Source of the DNA: Syntrophales bacterium
GTDB lineage: Bacteria; Desulfobacterota; Syntrophia; Syntrophales; UBA5619
Direction: 5' to 3'
NCBI GenBank assembly: GCA_023229765.1
Contig: JALNYO010000046.1
Span: forward strand, 1 to 26,522
DNA length: 26,522 nucleotides
Under the pieces are notes generated by a model. That model ran no database searches. It worked only from the letters and a program-made list of their open reading frames with translations, and was not told the origin of the DNA. The translations under genes were made by a program, and so were the position numbers. Position 1 is the first letter of the stretch. The number at the start of each line of letters is the position of its first letter. This document shows positions 1 through 8,246 of this stretch, one piece after another.

Positions 1-62
1 CTAAATATATTTGATGGAGAGAGTCTATACCGAGTACCGAAAAATTATGTTACCATAAAACG

Positions 63-1139
63 ATGCAATGTGTCTCCAATGCGGACAATGAGGGCGTAAG
101 ACCACATAATCCGGTTGGCCACATAAAGAAGATAACACTCGCTGCCAGAAACATCCTCCTGGAGAGCCAGCTCCGGAAGAAGTACCGGTTCGAAAACATC
201 ATTGGCAGCAGTGAGGCCATGATCCGGGTGTATCGGGTCATCGAACAGATCAAGGATGCCAAGACAACGGTATTGCTTCGCGGTGAGACCGGGACCGGCA
301 AGGAACTGGTTGCCCGCGCGATTCACTTCAACAGCGTCCGCGCCGCCCAGCCCTTCATTCCCGTGAACTGCGCCGCCCTCACCGAGAATCTCGCCGGAAG
401 CGAGCTCTTCGGCCACGCGAAGGGTTCGTTCACAGGGGCGATTCGGGACAAGCGGGGCATCTTTGAGACGGCAGAAGGCGGCACGATCTTTCTCGACGAA
501 ATCGGCGATATGGGACCAGGGTTGCAGCAGGTTTTTCTAAGAGTGCTGGAAAGTGGGGAAATTCAACCGGTAGGCTCCACGGAAAGGAAAAAGGTGGCGG
601 TCCGGATTGTCGCCGCCACCAACCGGAATCTCGAACAGATGGTGAAGGAAGATAAATTTCGGGAAGATCTCTATTATCGGGTCAAAGTGATGGAGATCCA
701 TCTGCCGCCTCTCCGTGAACGCAGAGAAGACATCGGGATTATCGCCCGACATTTCCTGAAGAAATATGCAGAAGAAAACGGCAAAAGGATCGACGCCATT
801 TCCGCAGAAGTCCTGGATATGCTCGAAACCTACGCCTGGCCGGGAAACGTGCGGGAACTCGAAAACGTGATCGAGCGGGCAGTCCTTCTCACGGATGTCC
901 GCGAAATATCCCCCGCAAACCTGCCGCCGCAATTTCATGATTCCCTCCCGCTTGATCCCTGCAACCGTATATCCGACCATTCCTTGGAACAGATCGGCAG
1001 GACTCATATCATTGAAGTGCTTCGATCCACCGACGGAAATCGGGCAAAGGCCTCTTCAATTCTCGGCATCAACCGAACAACGCTGTGGCGCATGATGCAA
1101 AGACTCAAGATCGAAGAAGAAGACCTTCTCAAGCATTAG
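63..1139 (+). CDS. Sigma-54-dependent transcriptional activator (AAA+ and Fis-type HTH, no receiver)
   Basis: Enhancer-binding protein that would use ATP hydrolysis to open sigma-54 RNA polymerase complexes. The 358-residue product has Walker A GETGTGKE at about 74-81, the sigma-54 contact loop as GSFTGA at 121-126, Walker B GGTIFLDE at 139-146, and a C-terminal Fis-type helix-turn-helix at about 315-350 (NRAKASSILGINRTTLWRMM). Only about 45 residues precede the AAA+ core. They resemble the linker that follows a receiver domain in NtrC-type regulators, but no receiver is present and an in-frame stop lies at 12-14, so the gene looks like an NtrC-family member that lost its receiver, or a PspF-like form. 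The ATG at 63 is the first possible start after that stop. Tandem dyads and a -24/-12 promoter lie directly downstream, so it probably controls the HEAT/transhydrogenase operon. That target is inferred. Confidence 0.9.
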   Translation: MQCVSNADNEGVRPHNPVGHIKKITLAARNILLESQLRKKYRFENIIGSSEAMIRVYRVIEQIKDAKTTVLLRGETGTGKELVARAIHFNSVRAAQPFIPVNCAALTENLAGSELFGHAKGSFTGAIRDKRGIFETAEGGTIFLDEIGDMGPGLQQVFLRVLESGEIQPVGSTERKKVAVRIVAATNRNLEQMVKEDKFREDLYYRVKVMEIHLPPLRERREDIGIIARHFLKKYAEENGKRIDAISAEVLDMLETYAWPGNVRELENVIERAVLLTDVREISPANLPPQFHDSLPLDPCNRISDHSLEQIGRTHIIEVLRSTDGNRAKASSILGINRTTLWRMMQRLKIEEEDLLKH

Positions 1140-1146
1140 CATTGCC

Positions 1147-1192
1147 TCGGCCGTTGCTAAGCGCAACGCATGTTGCGGATAGCAACGGCCGA
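1147..1192. promoter_or_regulatory. Tandem dyads, probable activator binding sites (UAS)
   Basis: Two 15-bp dyads of the form GTTGC-N5-GCAAC lie at 1153-1167 and 1172-1186, centres 19 bp apart. They are nested in a longer inverted repeat (1147-1159 with 1180-1192). The block sits about 95-140 bp upstream of a sigma-54-type promoter and just behind an enhancer-binding-protein gene, which is the expected place for upstream activator sites. The same sequence could fold as a transcript hairpin, but no T-run follows it. Confidence 0.6.
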
Positions 1193-1283
1193 ATGCTTCC
1201 GATCCGGATACTTGTCTGCCCTCCCTGATCCAGAACACTCTGTATTCGCGGGCGTTTTCTCTTAAATCCTGTTTTCCCGTCGA

Positions 1284-1300
1284 TTGGCACATCCTGTGCA
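1284..1300 (+). promoter_or_regulatory. Candidate sigma-54 (-24/-12) promoter
   Basis: The sequence TTGGCAC-N5-GTGCA carries GG (1286-1287) and GC (1298-1299) at the sigma-54 spacing, with one mismatch to TTGCA in the -12 element. Transcription would begin near 1310, about 105 bases before the HEAT-like gene. The neighbouring sigma-54 activator supports the assignment. Confidence 0.55.
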
Positions 1301-1416
1301 CTATCTTGTTTACATCCGGCATTCCTGGGAGAGCGTCACTGGCCCCGCAAAGGTCAGTTCCATGAACCAGCCGGTGGAAGAGCTGCATAAATTAAGGACA
1401 CCCACAGGAGAGAGAC

Positions 1417-1851
1417 ATGGAGAACAATACATTTGGAAATCTGAAAGACTGGGGTCCTGTACTCGAACGTATGGAGAAACTGGCGAAAACTGGAAAGCTG
1501 GGGGACTGCCAAAGCGAACTGATACGGGTTCTCCGCTACGATGACAACTGGCGGCTGCGGGAAGCGGCGATTGAATACCTGGCAGACATCAGGAATCCAT
1601 CGCCGGAACTCATCGATGAGGTGTACGCCATCATGATGCGTGAGGACCTCTACTACGATGTGCGGATTCTCGCCGCCGATGCGCTGGGCAAGGTTTTGGG
1701 CCATTGCACAAAGAAGGGCAAGTTCGGAGAAGCAGCCGTAAATCGAAACGCTAGCAAAGTCATCCACGGCATGAAACGGCTGCTGGAAGATCCCCAGCCG
1801 CCGATTCTTCACAAGGCTGTTCGAATGTCACTCGAACAGATCAAGGGTTAG
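1417..1851 (+). CDS. HEAT-repeat-like protein, first gene of the transhydrogenase operon
   Basis: Hypothetical 144-residue soluble protein, predicted all-helical. Stretches such as NWRLREAAIEYLADI and YYDVRILAADALGKVL fit the paired-helix HEAT/PBS-lyase pattern, a scaffold for protein-protein contact; about three repeats can be traced. There is no signal peptide or membrane segment. The start is supported by AGGAGAG upstream of the ATG. It lies 56 bases before pntAA on the same strand and behind the candidate sigma-54 promoter, so it is probably cotranscribed with the transhydrogenase. A role as partner or regulator of that complex is a guess from position only. Confidence 0.75.
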   Translation: MENNTFGNLKDWGPVLERMEKLAKTGKLGDCQSELIRVLRYDDNWRLREAAIEYLADIRNPSPELIDEVYAIMMREDLYYDVRILAADALGKVLGHCTKKGKFGEAAVNRNASKVIHGMKRLLEDPQPPILHKAVRMSLEQIKG

Positions 1852-1907
1852 CCGCGTGTCCGGGTTCGAAACATAACAACCTGTCTTTTTACGAAAGGAA
1901 ATCAGTC

Positions 1908-3080
1908 ATGTGGATCGGAGTGCCTAAAGAAATCATGCCGCAAGAAGACCGAGTCGCGGCAATACCCGAAACGGTAGTGAAGTACCGCAAACTGGGTTTC
2001 GACGTGATCGTTGAAACCGGCGCCGGCGCCGGCGTGTACCATACCGATGATGATTATCAGAATGCGGGAGCGGAGATTGGACCCGATGCACGGACGGTTT
2101 TCGACAGAGCCGATGTCATTCTGAAGGTCAAGGAGCCGCTGTTTGACGAAAGGCATGGCCGGCATGAAATAGACCTCCTGAGGGAACGGCAAACAGTGAT
2201 CACGTTTCTCCATCCGGCCGCGCCGTCCAATCACAACATGGTAAAGCAGCTTCGCGACCGAAAAATCCGCGCATTCTCGATGGACGGCATCCCCAGGATA
2301 TCGCGGGCGCAACGCATGGATGCCTTGACATCGATGAGTACCATCACCGGTTACAAAGCCGTTCTGATCGCCGCAAACCGTTTTCCGAAACTGATCCCCA
2401 TGGTGGGAACCGCCATCGGTATGATCAAGCCGGCGAACGTCCTGGTCATAGGGGCAGGCGTTGTCGGTCTTCAGGCAATCGCCACAGCCAAAAGGCTCGG
2501 CGGTGTGGTCAAGGTGGTGGATATTCGGCCCACCGCGCGCCAGGAGGCGCTCAGTCTTGGAGCCAAGGTCGCAGGTTTCGACATCCCGGTCGAACATGCC
2601 CTGGCAGATGGCGGGTACGCCAAAGCCCTTCCCGAAGAATGGCTGGTCAGGGAGCGCGGCGAGATCGAAGGTGCGGTCGCGGATGCGGACATCATCGTGC
2701 TCTGCGCCCTGGTTCCGGGTGAAACGGCGCCCGTTCTTATTACGGAATCCATGGTCGCCAAGATGAAGCCCGGATCCGCGATCATCGATGTATCCATCGA
2801 TCAGGGCGGAAATTGCATGATCACGGAGCCGGGCGCCGAAACGATCAAGCACGGCGTCTTCATCTATGGCATCAAGAACATTCCCGGGTCGGTGCCCGTG
2901 CACGCGACCTGGCTCTATGCGAACAATATGTACTACTACGTCGAGAACCTGTTCAAAAAGGGCATCGGCGCTTTCGACATGGACGATGACATCGTCCGAA
3001 GTTCTCTGATCACACTCGACGGCAAAATCGTCCACAAGGGCACGCTGAAGGCGCTCGGAGATTTTGATCATCTTGTTTAG
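1908..3080 (+). CDS. pntAA: NAD(P) transhydrogenase subunit alpha part 1 (NAD(H)-binding domain I)
   Basis: Soluble dI subunit of the proton-translocating nicotinamide nucleotide transhydrogenase, which passes hydride between NAD(H) and NADP(H) coupled to proton movement. The 390 residues show the AlaDH/PNT N-terminal fold (GVPKEI...EDRVA), the dI loop RAQRMDAL at 133-140 with downstream TSMSTITGY, and the Rossmann motif GAGVVGLQA at 182-190. Alanine dehydrogenase shares this fold, but the loop and the neighbouring pntAB and pntB settle the identity. The length matches the separate-alpha1 arrangement known from Rhodospirillum. AAAGGAAA precedes the start at a good distance. Confidence 0.93.
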   Translation: MWIGVPKEIMPQEDRVAAIPETVVKYRKLGFDVIVETGAGAGVYHTDDDYQNAGAEIGPDARTVFDRADVILKVKEPLFDERHGRHEIDLLRERQTVITFLHPAAPSNHNMVKQLRDRKIRAFSMDGIPRISRAQRMDALTSMSTITGYKAVLIAANRFPKLIPMVGTAIGMIKPANVLVIGAGVVGLQAIATAKRLGGVVKVVDIRPTARQEALSLGAKVAGFDIPVEHALADGGYAKALPEEWLVRERGEIEGAVADADIIVLCALVPGETAPVLITESMVAKMKPGSAIIDVSIDQGGNCMITEPGAETIKHGVFIYGIKNIPGSVPVHATWLYANNMYYYVENLFKKGIGAFDMDDDIVRSSLITLDGKIVHKGTLKALGDFDHLV

Positions 3081-3089
3081 GTGTCCACT

Positions 3090-3212
3090 ATGATCGATCT
3101 GTTGCTGATACCCGCGATGTTCATGCTGACGCTCGGAATCGCGCATGTTCTGGATGAACACAGTGAATGCGCTTCGTTAAATCTGACAATACGTTATCGG
3201 AGCTTATCATGA
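3090..3212 (+). CDS. Small single-span membrane ORF between pntAA and pntAB
   Basis: A 40-codon ORF beginning MIDLLLIPAMFMLTLGIAHV, one likely membrane helix, followed by about 20 polar residues. It starts 10 bases after the pntAA stop, and its stop overlaps the pntAB ATG as ATGA (3209-3212), the usual layout of translational coupling. A weak AGGTG lies upstream. Split alpha2 subunits have three helices and lack the first helix found in the fused E. coli PntA; this peptide could supply it, or simply be a leader that couples translation. It has not been matched to any named family. Confidence 0.45.
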   Translation: MIDLLLIPAMFMLTLGIAHVLDEHSECASLNLTIRYRSLS

Positions 3213-3499
3213 CCAATTTTCTATTGATGCTCGGCGTGTTCGCCTTTTCCTTCGGGGTCGGTTACGTGCTGATCTTACGCGTTCCACCGCTGCTTCATAC
3301 GCCATTGATGTCGATGACGAACGCCATCTCCGCGGTAACGATCCTGGGAGCCCTCATCCTGTTTGCGGTGGATCCCACGCCGATCGAAAGGATCCTTGGC
3401 GCAATCGCCTTGATTACAGCCTCATTCAACATCGTCGGCGGTTTTGCAATCACTGCCCGGATGCTTTCGCTGTTTAAAAAGAACAAAGGACCGGAATAG
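3209..3499 (+). CDS. pntAB: NAD(P) transhydrogenase subunit alpha part 2 (membrane)
   Basis: Membrane part of the alpha chain, part of domain II of the proton-pumping transhydrogenase. The 96-residue form starting MTNFLLMLGVFAFSF has three hydrophobic helices and the family signature HTPLMSMTNAISAV. A longer in-frame start at 3167 would add 14 polar residues. The ATG at 3209 is preferred because it overlaps the stop of the upstream small ORF (ATGA) and begins directly in the first helix. It ends two bases before pntB. Confidence 0.9.
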   Translation: MTNFLLMLGVFAFSFGVGYVLILRVPPLLHTPLMSMTNAISAVTILGALILFAVDPTPIERILGAIALITASFNIVGGFAITARMLSLFKKNKGPE

Positions 3500-3501
3500 T
3501 C

Positions 3502-4926
3502 ATGAATTCATCATATGATCTAATCCTCGATCTGGCCGTGATCCTCGTGCTGATCGGCGCGTTCCGGCAGTTCAGAACTCCGAAAGGGGCGCGGCTAGGC
3601 AATCTAACCGCCTTGGCGGCCATGATCTGCGCCCTGCTTCTGGTGCTCCTGCGGCATCATCTCCTGGATCCGGCAACGGTAATCGTTGCATTGATCACGG
3701 GAGGGGCCTTGGGCTATGCCGTTGCCATGAGGGTCAATATGATCCAGATTCCGGCGATGATCGCCTTTCAGCACGGCGCAGGCGGGATCGCGGCGTTTCT
3801 GGTTTCCTATGTGGAGCTGACGAGGGGTGCGGGCAGCATAGCCGTTCTCAACGAATTGTCCGGCATCATCGGGATCGTGATCGGCGCCGCAACGTTCAGC
3901 GGCAGCGTGATTGCCGGCGGCAAACTAGCAAACAGGATCCGGCAGACTCCGCAATCTCTGCCCGGTCATGGACTATGGCTGATGGCCCATATCATTGCCA
4001 TCCTCTTTTTAGGGGTTTTCAGCTTCAATATGCATGCTGCCGCAATACGATATGACCTCATCGGGCTGATCGCCGTATCCATATCCCTGGGAATCCTGTT
4101 TTCAATGAGGATCGGCGGCGCCGACATGCCCGTGCTCATCTCGTTTCTGAATGCCACAGCCGGACTGGCCGCCGCTTTCTGCGGGATCATCATGGAGAAC
4201 CGGCTGCTGATCGCCTGCGGGGCCACCGTTGCCTCTTCCGGATCGATTCTGACCCATGTCATGTGCCGGGCGATGAACCGGTCGTTGCTGAAGACTTTCG
4301 GCGTTTCAAGGGGAAAATCTTCAGGAATCATTCAGGGAGAAACGCCGAAGACCGCCCTGGGCAGTGCAACGCGGCCGTCAACAACACAACTGACTGGGGA
4401 AACGGCGGTGGAAGAGAATTTGGCAAGGGCGACTGTGGCTCTGAAGAAGGCAAAGAACGTGGTGATCATCCCCGGATACGGAATGGCGATAGCGCAGGCC
4501 CAGTTCGAGGTCGTTCAATTTGCTCGGAAGATGATCGAGATGGGCAAGGACGTGCAATTTGCAATCCATCCGGTTGCGGGAAGAATGCCCGGACACATGA
4601 ACGTGCTCCTGGCCGAAGCAGAGGCGGACTATGAAATGCTCCACGAGATGGATGACGTGAATCCGGAGTTCAGCCGAACGGATTTTGTGCTGATCGTCGG
4701 GGCCTGCGATGTGGTCAATCCCGCGGCCATCCATGTAGAGGGAACCCCGATATCGGGGATGCCGATCTTACTCGCGCACGAGGCAAAGACCGTCGTGGTC
4801 TGCAATCTGGATAGACGCCCCGGATATTCAGGCGTTGACAACCCTCTTTATGATAACGAAAATACCATTCTGATGTTGGGAGACGCTAAACAAACGCTGC
4901 GTCTGTTTATGGAAAGAATCGGTTAG
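3502..4926 (+). CDS. pntB: NAD(P) transhydrogenase subunit beta
   Basis: Beta subunit carrying most of the proton channel (domain II) and the NADP(H)-binding domain III. The first half of the 474 residues is a run of hydrophobic helices with the motif IAFQHGAGGIAAFL. After a linker at about 270-315 comes domain III with VVIIPGYGMAIAQAQ, HPVAGRMPGHMNVLLAEA, the NADP-loop region LIVGACDVVNPAA and the C-terminal GYSGVDNPLYDNENT. Length and order match the family. With pntAA and pntAB it should form a complete enzyme supplying NADPH or dissipating proton motive force according to demand. Confidence 0.95.
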   Translation: MNSSYDLILDLAVILVLIGAFRQFRTPKGARLGNLTALAAMICALLLVLLRHHLLDPATVIVALITGGALGYAVAMRVNMIQIPAMIAFQHGAGGIAAFLVSYVELTRGAGSIAVLNELSGIIGIVIGAATFSGSVIAGGKLANRIRQTPQSLPGHGLWLMAHIIAILFLGVFSFNMHAAAIRYDLIGLIAVSISLGILFSMRIGGADMPVLISFLNATAGLAAAFCGIIMENRLLIACGATVASSGSILTHVMCRAMNRSLLKTFGVSRGKSSGIIQGETPKTALGSATRPSTTQLTGETAVEENLARATVALKKAKNVVIIPGYGMAIAQAQFEVVQFARKMIEMGKDVQFAIHPVAGRMPGHMNVLLAEAEADYEMLHEMDDVNPEFSRTDFVLIVGACDVVNPAAIHVEGTPISGMPILLAHEAKTVVVCNLDRRPGYSGVDNPLYDNENTILMLGDAKQTLRLFMERIG

Positions 4927-5042
4927 ATCGCTGCCGGGGCACATCCGTGGTAGTATTGCAGCAGCCAACCCGTTTCACGACCGACGCCCCGTTTCCAGAG
5001 GGGATATACTCAGAGCAGCAAGAATACAGAAAGGACATGACT

Positions 5043-5459
5043 ATGGCAGACAAGGCTATTTACATTTCGAAATCGGACATGGATAGATTGAGGGACTTGG
5101 TTGAAGGCGTCCGGGCGTACAACCCGAAGCCGAATCCAAATCTGGACAAATTGGAAAAGGAGCTGAATCGGGCAAGGGTGGTCAGCCCGAAAAAAGTTCC
5201 GAAAGATGTGATTACCATGAACTCTCACGTTCGTGTTCTGGATATCGACTCAAAAGAAGAGGCGACATACACCATCGTCTTTCCTGCTCAAGCAAAAATT
5301 GCGGACAACAAGATTTCCATCCTTGCCCCGATAGGAACGGCGCTTCTTGGGTACCGGGTGGGGGATGTCGTGGAATGGGAGGTTCCTTCGGGATTAAAGC
5401 GTCTGAGAATCGAGGAAATCCTCTGCCAGTCAGAGTCAAAGGGCAACAATTCGGTGTAG
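5043..5459 (+). CDS. rnk: Rnk-like nucleoside-diphosphate-kinase regulator (GreA/GreB C-terminal fold)
   Basis: 138-residue member of the Rnk/GreA-C family, RNA-polymerase-associated proteins with an FKBP-like C-terminal domain. An N-terminal helical segment (residues about 5-50) precedes the conserved core: VTMNSHVRV-like entry, Y-T-I-V-F-P, ISILAPIGTALLGYRVGD and EWEVPSG. The start is set by AAGGA at 5031-5035, seven bases before the ATG at 5043. An ATG at 5037 is too close to that site, and a longer in-frame ORF reaching 4947 has no such signal. Distinguishing Rnk from a Gre-like factor rests on the short N-terminal coil. Confidence 0.85.
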   Translation: MADKAIYISKSDMDRLRDLVEGVRAYNPKPNPNLDKLEKELNRARVVSPKKVPKDVITMNSHVRVLDIDSKEEATYTIVFPAQAKIADNKISILAPIGTALLGYRVGDVVEWEVPSGLKRLRIEEILCQSESKGNNSV

Positions 5460-5510
5460 CCGATGATATTCTTGGGCTCCCTGAAGCGAAGAAACCAGGA
5501 GATACAGAGG

Positions 5511-7091
5511 ATGGCAGTAAAGCGTAAACCGACACGAGAAATGCCGCGAGCCGGGCTGAATCGGCACCGGGCCGCCGGACAGGCAATCGTGGACGGGTTC
5601 TGGATGGAGGAAAGCTTCAGGAAATGTTTCGACAAAACCAGCGATGGAATTCTCATCGCTGATACGACAACCAGAAGATTTCTTGAGGCCAATGCGGCAA
5701 TCTGCGCCATGCTGGGGTATTCGAAAGAAGAGCTCGTGAATCTTTCCATCGACGACATCCACCCGCCGAATGACAGGGCGCATGTCCTGGAGGAGTTTGA
5801 AAAGCAGGTCAAGGGGGAAAACGCTGTTGCCGAGAAGATGCCGGTACTGCGAAAAGACGGCTCGATCTTTCACGCTGACATCATCTCTGCGCCCGTTATG
5901 ATCGGCGGAGTGCACCATCATATGGGCATCTTCCGCGACCTCTCCGCGCACATGCGGGAAGCGGAGAGACTGAAAACGGCAAGGGATTTCCTTGAAACGG
6001 TGCTGGATAATCTGATGGATTCCATGATTGTTGTGGACACGAATAATTATTCCATCTTGCATGCGAACAAGCAATTCCTCCATTTCTGCGGGCGGAATAA
6101 AGAAAACGCGATCGGAAAGAGCTGTTACGAATTGAACCACCACAGATCAACACCGTGCTCATCTGAGTCATGCCCGTTGGCGGAATCATTGAAAACAGGG
6201 CAACAGGCGACGGTGGAACACATTCACCATGACAGCGCCGGCATGAAACACCATCTTGCGATCACGACTATTCCGATCATGGGCGAAAACGGCGAGATGC
6301 AACGGGCCATCCATCTGGCCCGGGATATCACGCAGCGCAAGCAGACCGAGCAAATGCTGCGGCAACAACGGGAAGAATTGTCCCAAGTCAGCCGACTGGC
6401 AACTGTCGGCGAGTTTGCCGCCTCGATAGCCCATGAAATCCATCAGCCCCTAACGGCAATCATGAATAACGCCCTGGCGGCCCAGCGCTTCCTCTCCTCG
6501 GGCACTGCCGCCGACATCGCGGAGGTTCGCGACGCGCTCGGGGATATCATCGACGATGATCGGCGAGCGGCCGATGTGATCCAGCATCTCCGGTCGTTCC
6601 TGAAGAAGAAAGAGTCTCCGCAGGCGATTTGCGACGTCAATACGGTCATCCAAGAGGTGCTGACAATCCTCCATGGCGAGCTCGTTGATAAAAATGTCCA
6701 TGTAACCCAGGCTTTGAACCCTGACATCGCTCCTGTCCGCTGCGGTCGCGTAGAATTGCAGCAGATTCTTCTGAACCTGATCATGAATTCATGCGATTCC
6801 TTGGCGCATGTAGAACCTCAGCGACGTCAAATCGCCATTCGCACCTCAGGTGATGGACCGGACAGCGTTATCGTTGCCGTTGAGGACTCAGGAACGGGGT
6901 TGGAAGCAAGCGAACTTGAACGCTGCTTTGAATCCTACTACACCACCAAGCCGGACGGTCTTGGGATGGGTCTCTCGATCATTAAAACCATCGTTTCGGC
7001 TCATGGAGGACGAATATGGGCTGAAAACAATCCCAAAGGCGGAGCGATATTCTACTTTACCCTGTCGGCCCACAAAGGAGAAGCCTCGTAG
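5511..7091 (+). CDS. PAS-PAS sensor histidine kinase (FixL/TodS-like)
   Basis: Sensor kinase of a two-component system, no membrane segment, therefore cytoplasmic. In the 526-residue form: PAS1 at about 35-145 with its PAC end (GIFRDLSAH), PAS2 at about 150-275 with a cysteine cluster (CYEL...PC....CPLAE) that might hold a cofactor or sense redox, the HisKA H-box with His about 308 (SIAHEIHQPLTAI), N box NLIMNSCDSL, G1 VEDSGTGL and G2 GLGMGLSI. The base after the phospho-acceptor is unusual: HEIHQPL instead of the family's HELNQPL. The start at 5511 has AGGAG nine bases upstream; the earlier ATG at 5463 has no such site. Two bases separate it from the FixJ-type regulator, its likely partner. 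Confidence 0.9.
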   Translation: MAVKRKPTREMPRAGLNRHRAAGQAIVDGFWMEESFRKCFDKTSDGILIADTTTRRFLEANAAICAMLGYSKEELVNLSIDDIHPPNDRAHVLEEFEKQVKGENAVAEKMPVLRKDGSIFHADIISAPVMIGGVHHHMGIFRDLSAHMREAERLKTARDFLETVLDNLMDSMIVVDTNNYSILHANKQFLHFCGRNKENAIGKSCYELNHHRSTPCSSESCPLAESLKTGQQATVEHIHHDSAGMKHHLAITTIPIMGENGEMQRAIHLARDITQRKQTEQMLRQQREELSQVSRLATVGEFAASIAHEIHQPLTAIMNNALAAQRFLSSGTAADIAEVRDALGDIIDDDRRAADVIQHLRSFLKKKESPQAICDVNTVIQEVLTILHGELVDKNVHVTQALNPDIAPVRCGRVELQQILLNLIMNSCDSLAHVEPQRRQIAIRTSGDGPDSVIVAVEDSGTGLEASELERCFESYYTTKPDGLGMGLSIIKTIVSAHGGRIWAENNPKGGAIFYFTLSAHKGEAS

Positions 7092-7093
7092 TC

Positions 7094-7702
7094 ATGGTGG
7101 ATACCAAGGCCATCGTGTATGTGATCGACGATGATGCGTCGGTTCGCAAAAGTCTCGCCAGGCTGGTCCGATCAATAGGACTTGACGTGGATACGTTCGC
7201 CTCTGCCCGGGACTTTCTCGTCTTCAATCCTCCGGATCGACCAGGCTGTCTTGTTCTGGATTTAAAGATGCCGGGGATGACGGGGTTGGAGCTTCAGGAA
7301 GAATTGACCGCGGTCAATCGATCCATACCCATTATCTTTATTACAGGCTTTGGCAATGTCCCGGCAAGCGTTCAGGCGATGAAGGCAGGGGCTGTTGATT
7401 TTCTCGAAAAACCGTTCGACGATAAAACACTGCTCGACGCCATCCGCCGGGCCATCCGGAACGACTTTCAGCATCGACAACGGATGGGCGAGCGCCACAC
7501 CATCAGAAAGCATTGGGAAAGATTGACTAAGCGGGAGAAACAGGTATTCGGGCTGGTTGTCACCGGGATGCTGAACAAGCAGATCGCTTTCCAACTCGGG
7601 ATAACGGAAAAGACCGTCAAGGCGCACCGAGCCCAAGTCATGCAGAAAATGGCAGTACAATCTTTGGCGGATCTGGTGCGTGTTTCCGAACGATTGAAAT
7701 AA
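7094..7702 (+). CDS. FixJ-family response regulator (REC and LuxR HTH)
   Basis: 202-residue DNA-binding response regulator. The receiver domain shows the acidic pocket DDD at 12-14, phospho-acceptor Asp about 56 (LVLDLKMPGM), the T/S residue in ITGF and the lysine in FLEKPF. The C-terminal LuxR-type HTH reads LTKREKQVFGLVVTGMLNKQIA...TEKTVKAHRAQVMQK. AGGAG in the end of the kinase gene serves as ribosome site, and the genes are nearly contiguous, so translation is probably coupled. It is the presumed phosphorylation target of the PAS kinase; its regulon cannot be read from the sequence. Confidence 0.92.
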   Translation: MVDTKAIVYVIDDDASVRKSLARLVRSIGLDVDTFASARDFLVFNPPDRPGCLVLDLKMPGMTGLELQEELTAVNRSIPIIFITGFGNVPASVQAMKAGAVDFLEKPFDDKTLLDAIRRAIRNDFQHRQRMGERHTIRKHWERLTKREKQVFGLVVTGMLNKQIAFQLGITEKTVKAHRAQVMQKMAVQSLADLVRVSERLK

Positions 7703-7826
7703 TCCCCGGGATCCGATTGTTCTGGGCCTAAAGTCCAATATTTTTTCCTTCCCTTCTCAGGTATTGTTGAACCGAAATTGATCGTCGGCTTGCGATGTGT
7801 TGATGCGGCCGCGGGAGGAATGACCC

Positions 7827-8246
7827 ATGCATGGAATTGATTCCGTCATCTCTGTTGTGGATGACGACAAATCGGTCCGCAATTCCTTGAAGAGACTGCT
7901 AAGATCGATGGGATTCGAAGTCAGGACATTTGCTTCCGCCTTCGAGTTTCTCCAGCAAGGACCGCTTCATGACCATGGTTGTGCGATCGTGGACGTCCGT
8001 ATGCCAGGCATGAACGGCCTCGATTTGCAGAAGAGGCTTCAGGAGTCCGGGATCTTACTGCCGATCATCTTCATAACGGCTTACGACGATCCGGGTGTAT
8101 GTGAACGAGCTATGCAGGCAGGCTCCGTGGCCTTCTTACAGAAACCGCTCAGTGATTCTTTGCTGACGGACGCCATAGGGGCAGCCCTTGAACGCAGCAG
8201 CCAACAGGTACCGGGCCGTTCGAAATATGCCGAAAGAGACAAATGA
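7827..8246 (+). CDS. Stand-alone FixJ-like receiver domain protein
   Basis: 139-residue receiver with acidic residues VVDDD, phospho-acceptor Asp about 56 (AIVDVRMPGMNG), ITAYDD and FLQKPLSD. It is closest in pattern to the receiver of the FixJ-type protein just upstream, but stops after about 20 residues of linker and has no HTH. It may be a phosphate sink or competing partner for the kinase, or a truncated duplicate; no HTH remnant was seen in the following 400 bases. GGGAGGAA precedes the ATG. A 124-base gap separates it from the upstream gene. Confidence 0.85.
   Translation: MHGIDSVISVVDDDKSVRNSLKRLLRSMGFEVRTFASAFEFLQQGPLHDHGCAIVDVRMPGMNGLDLQKRLQESGILLPIIFITAYDDPGVCERAMQAGSVAFLQKPLSDSLLTDAIGAALERSSQQVPGRSKYAERDK

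Noticed and set aside
1147..1192. Rho-independent terminator for the activator gene
   Set aside because: The hairpin is long but has no T-run after it, and its inner structure is two equal dyads placed as activator sites. A secondary terminator role is not excluded.
1902..3161. Long minus-strand ORF opposite pntAA (419 codons)
   Set aside because: It mirrors a clear pntAA gene; its sequence is His/Asp/Arg rich with no family signature.
4941..4965. Second sigma-54 promoter before the Rnk-like gene
   Set aside because: GG and GC elements are present but their spacing is wrong for -24/-12.
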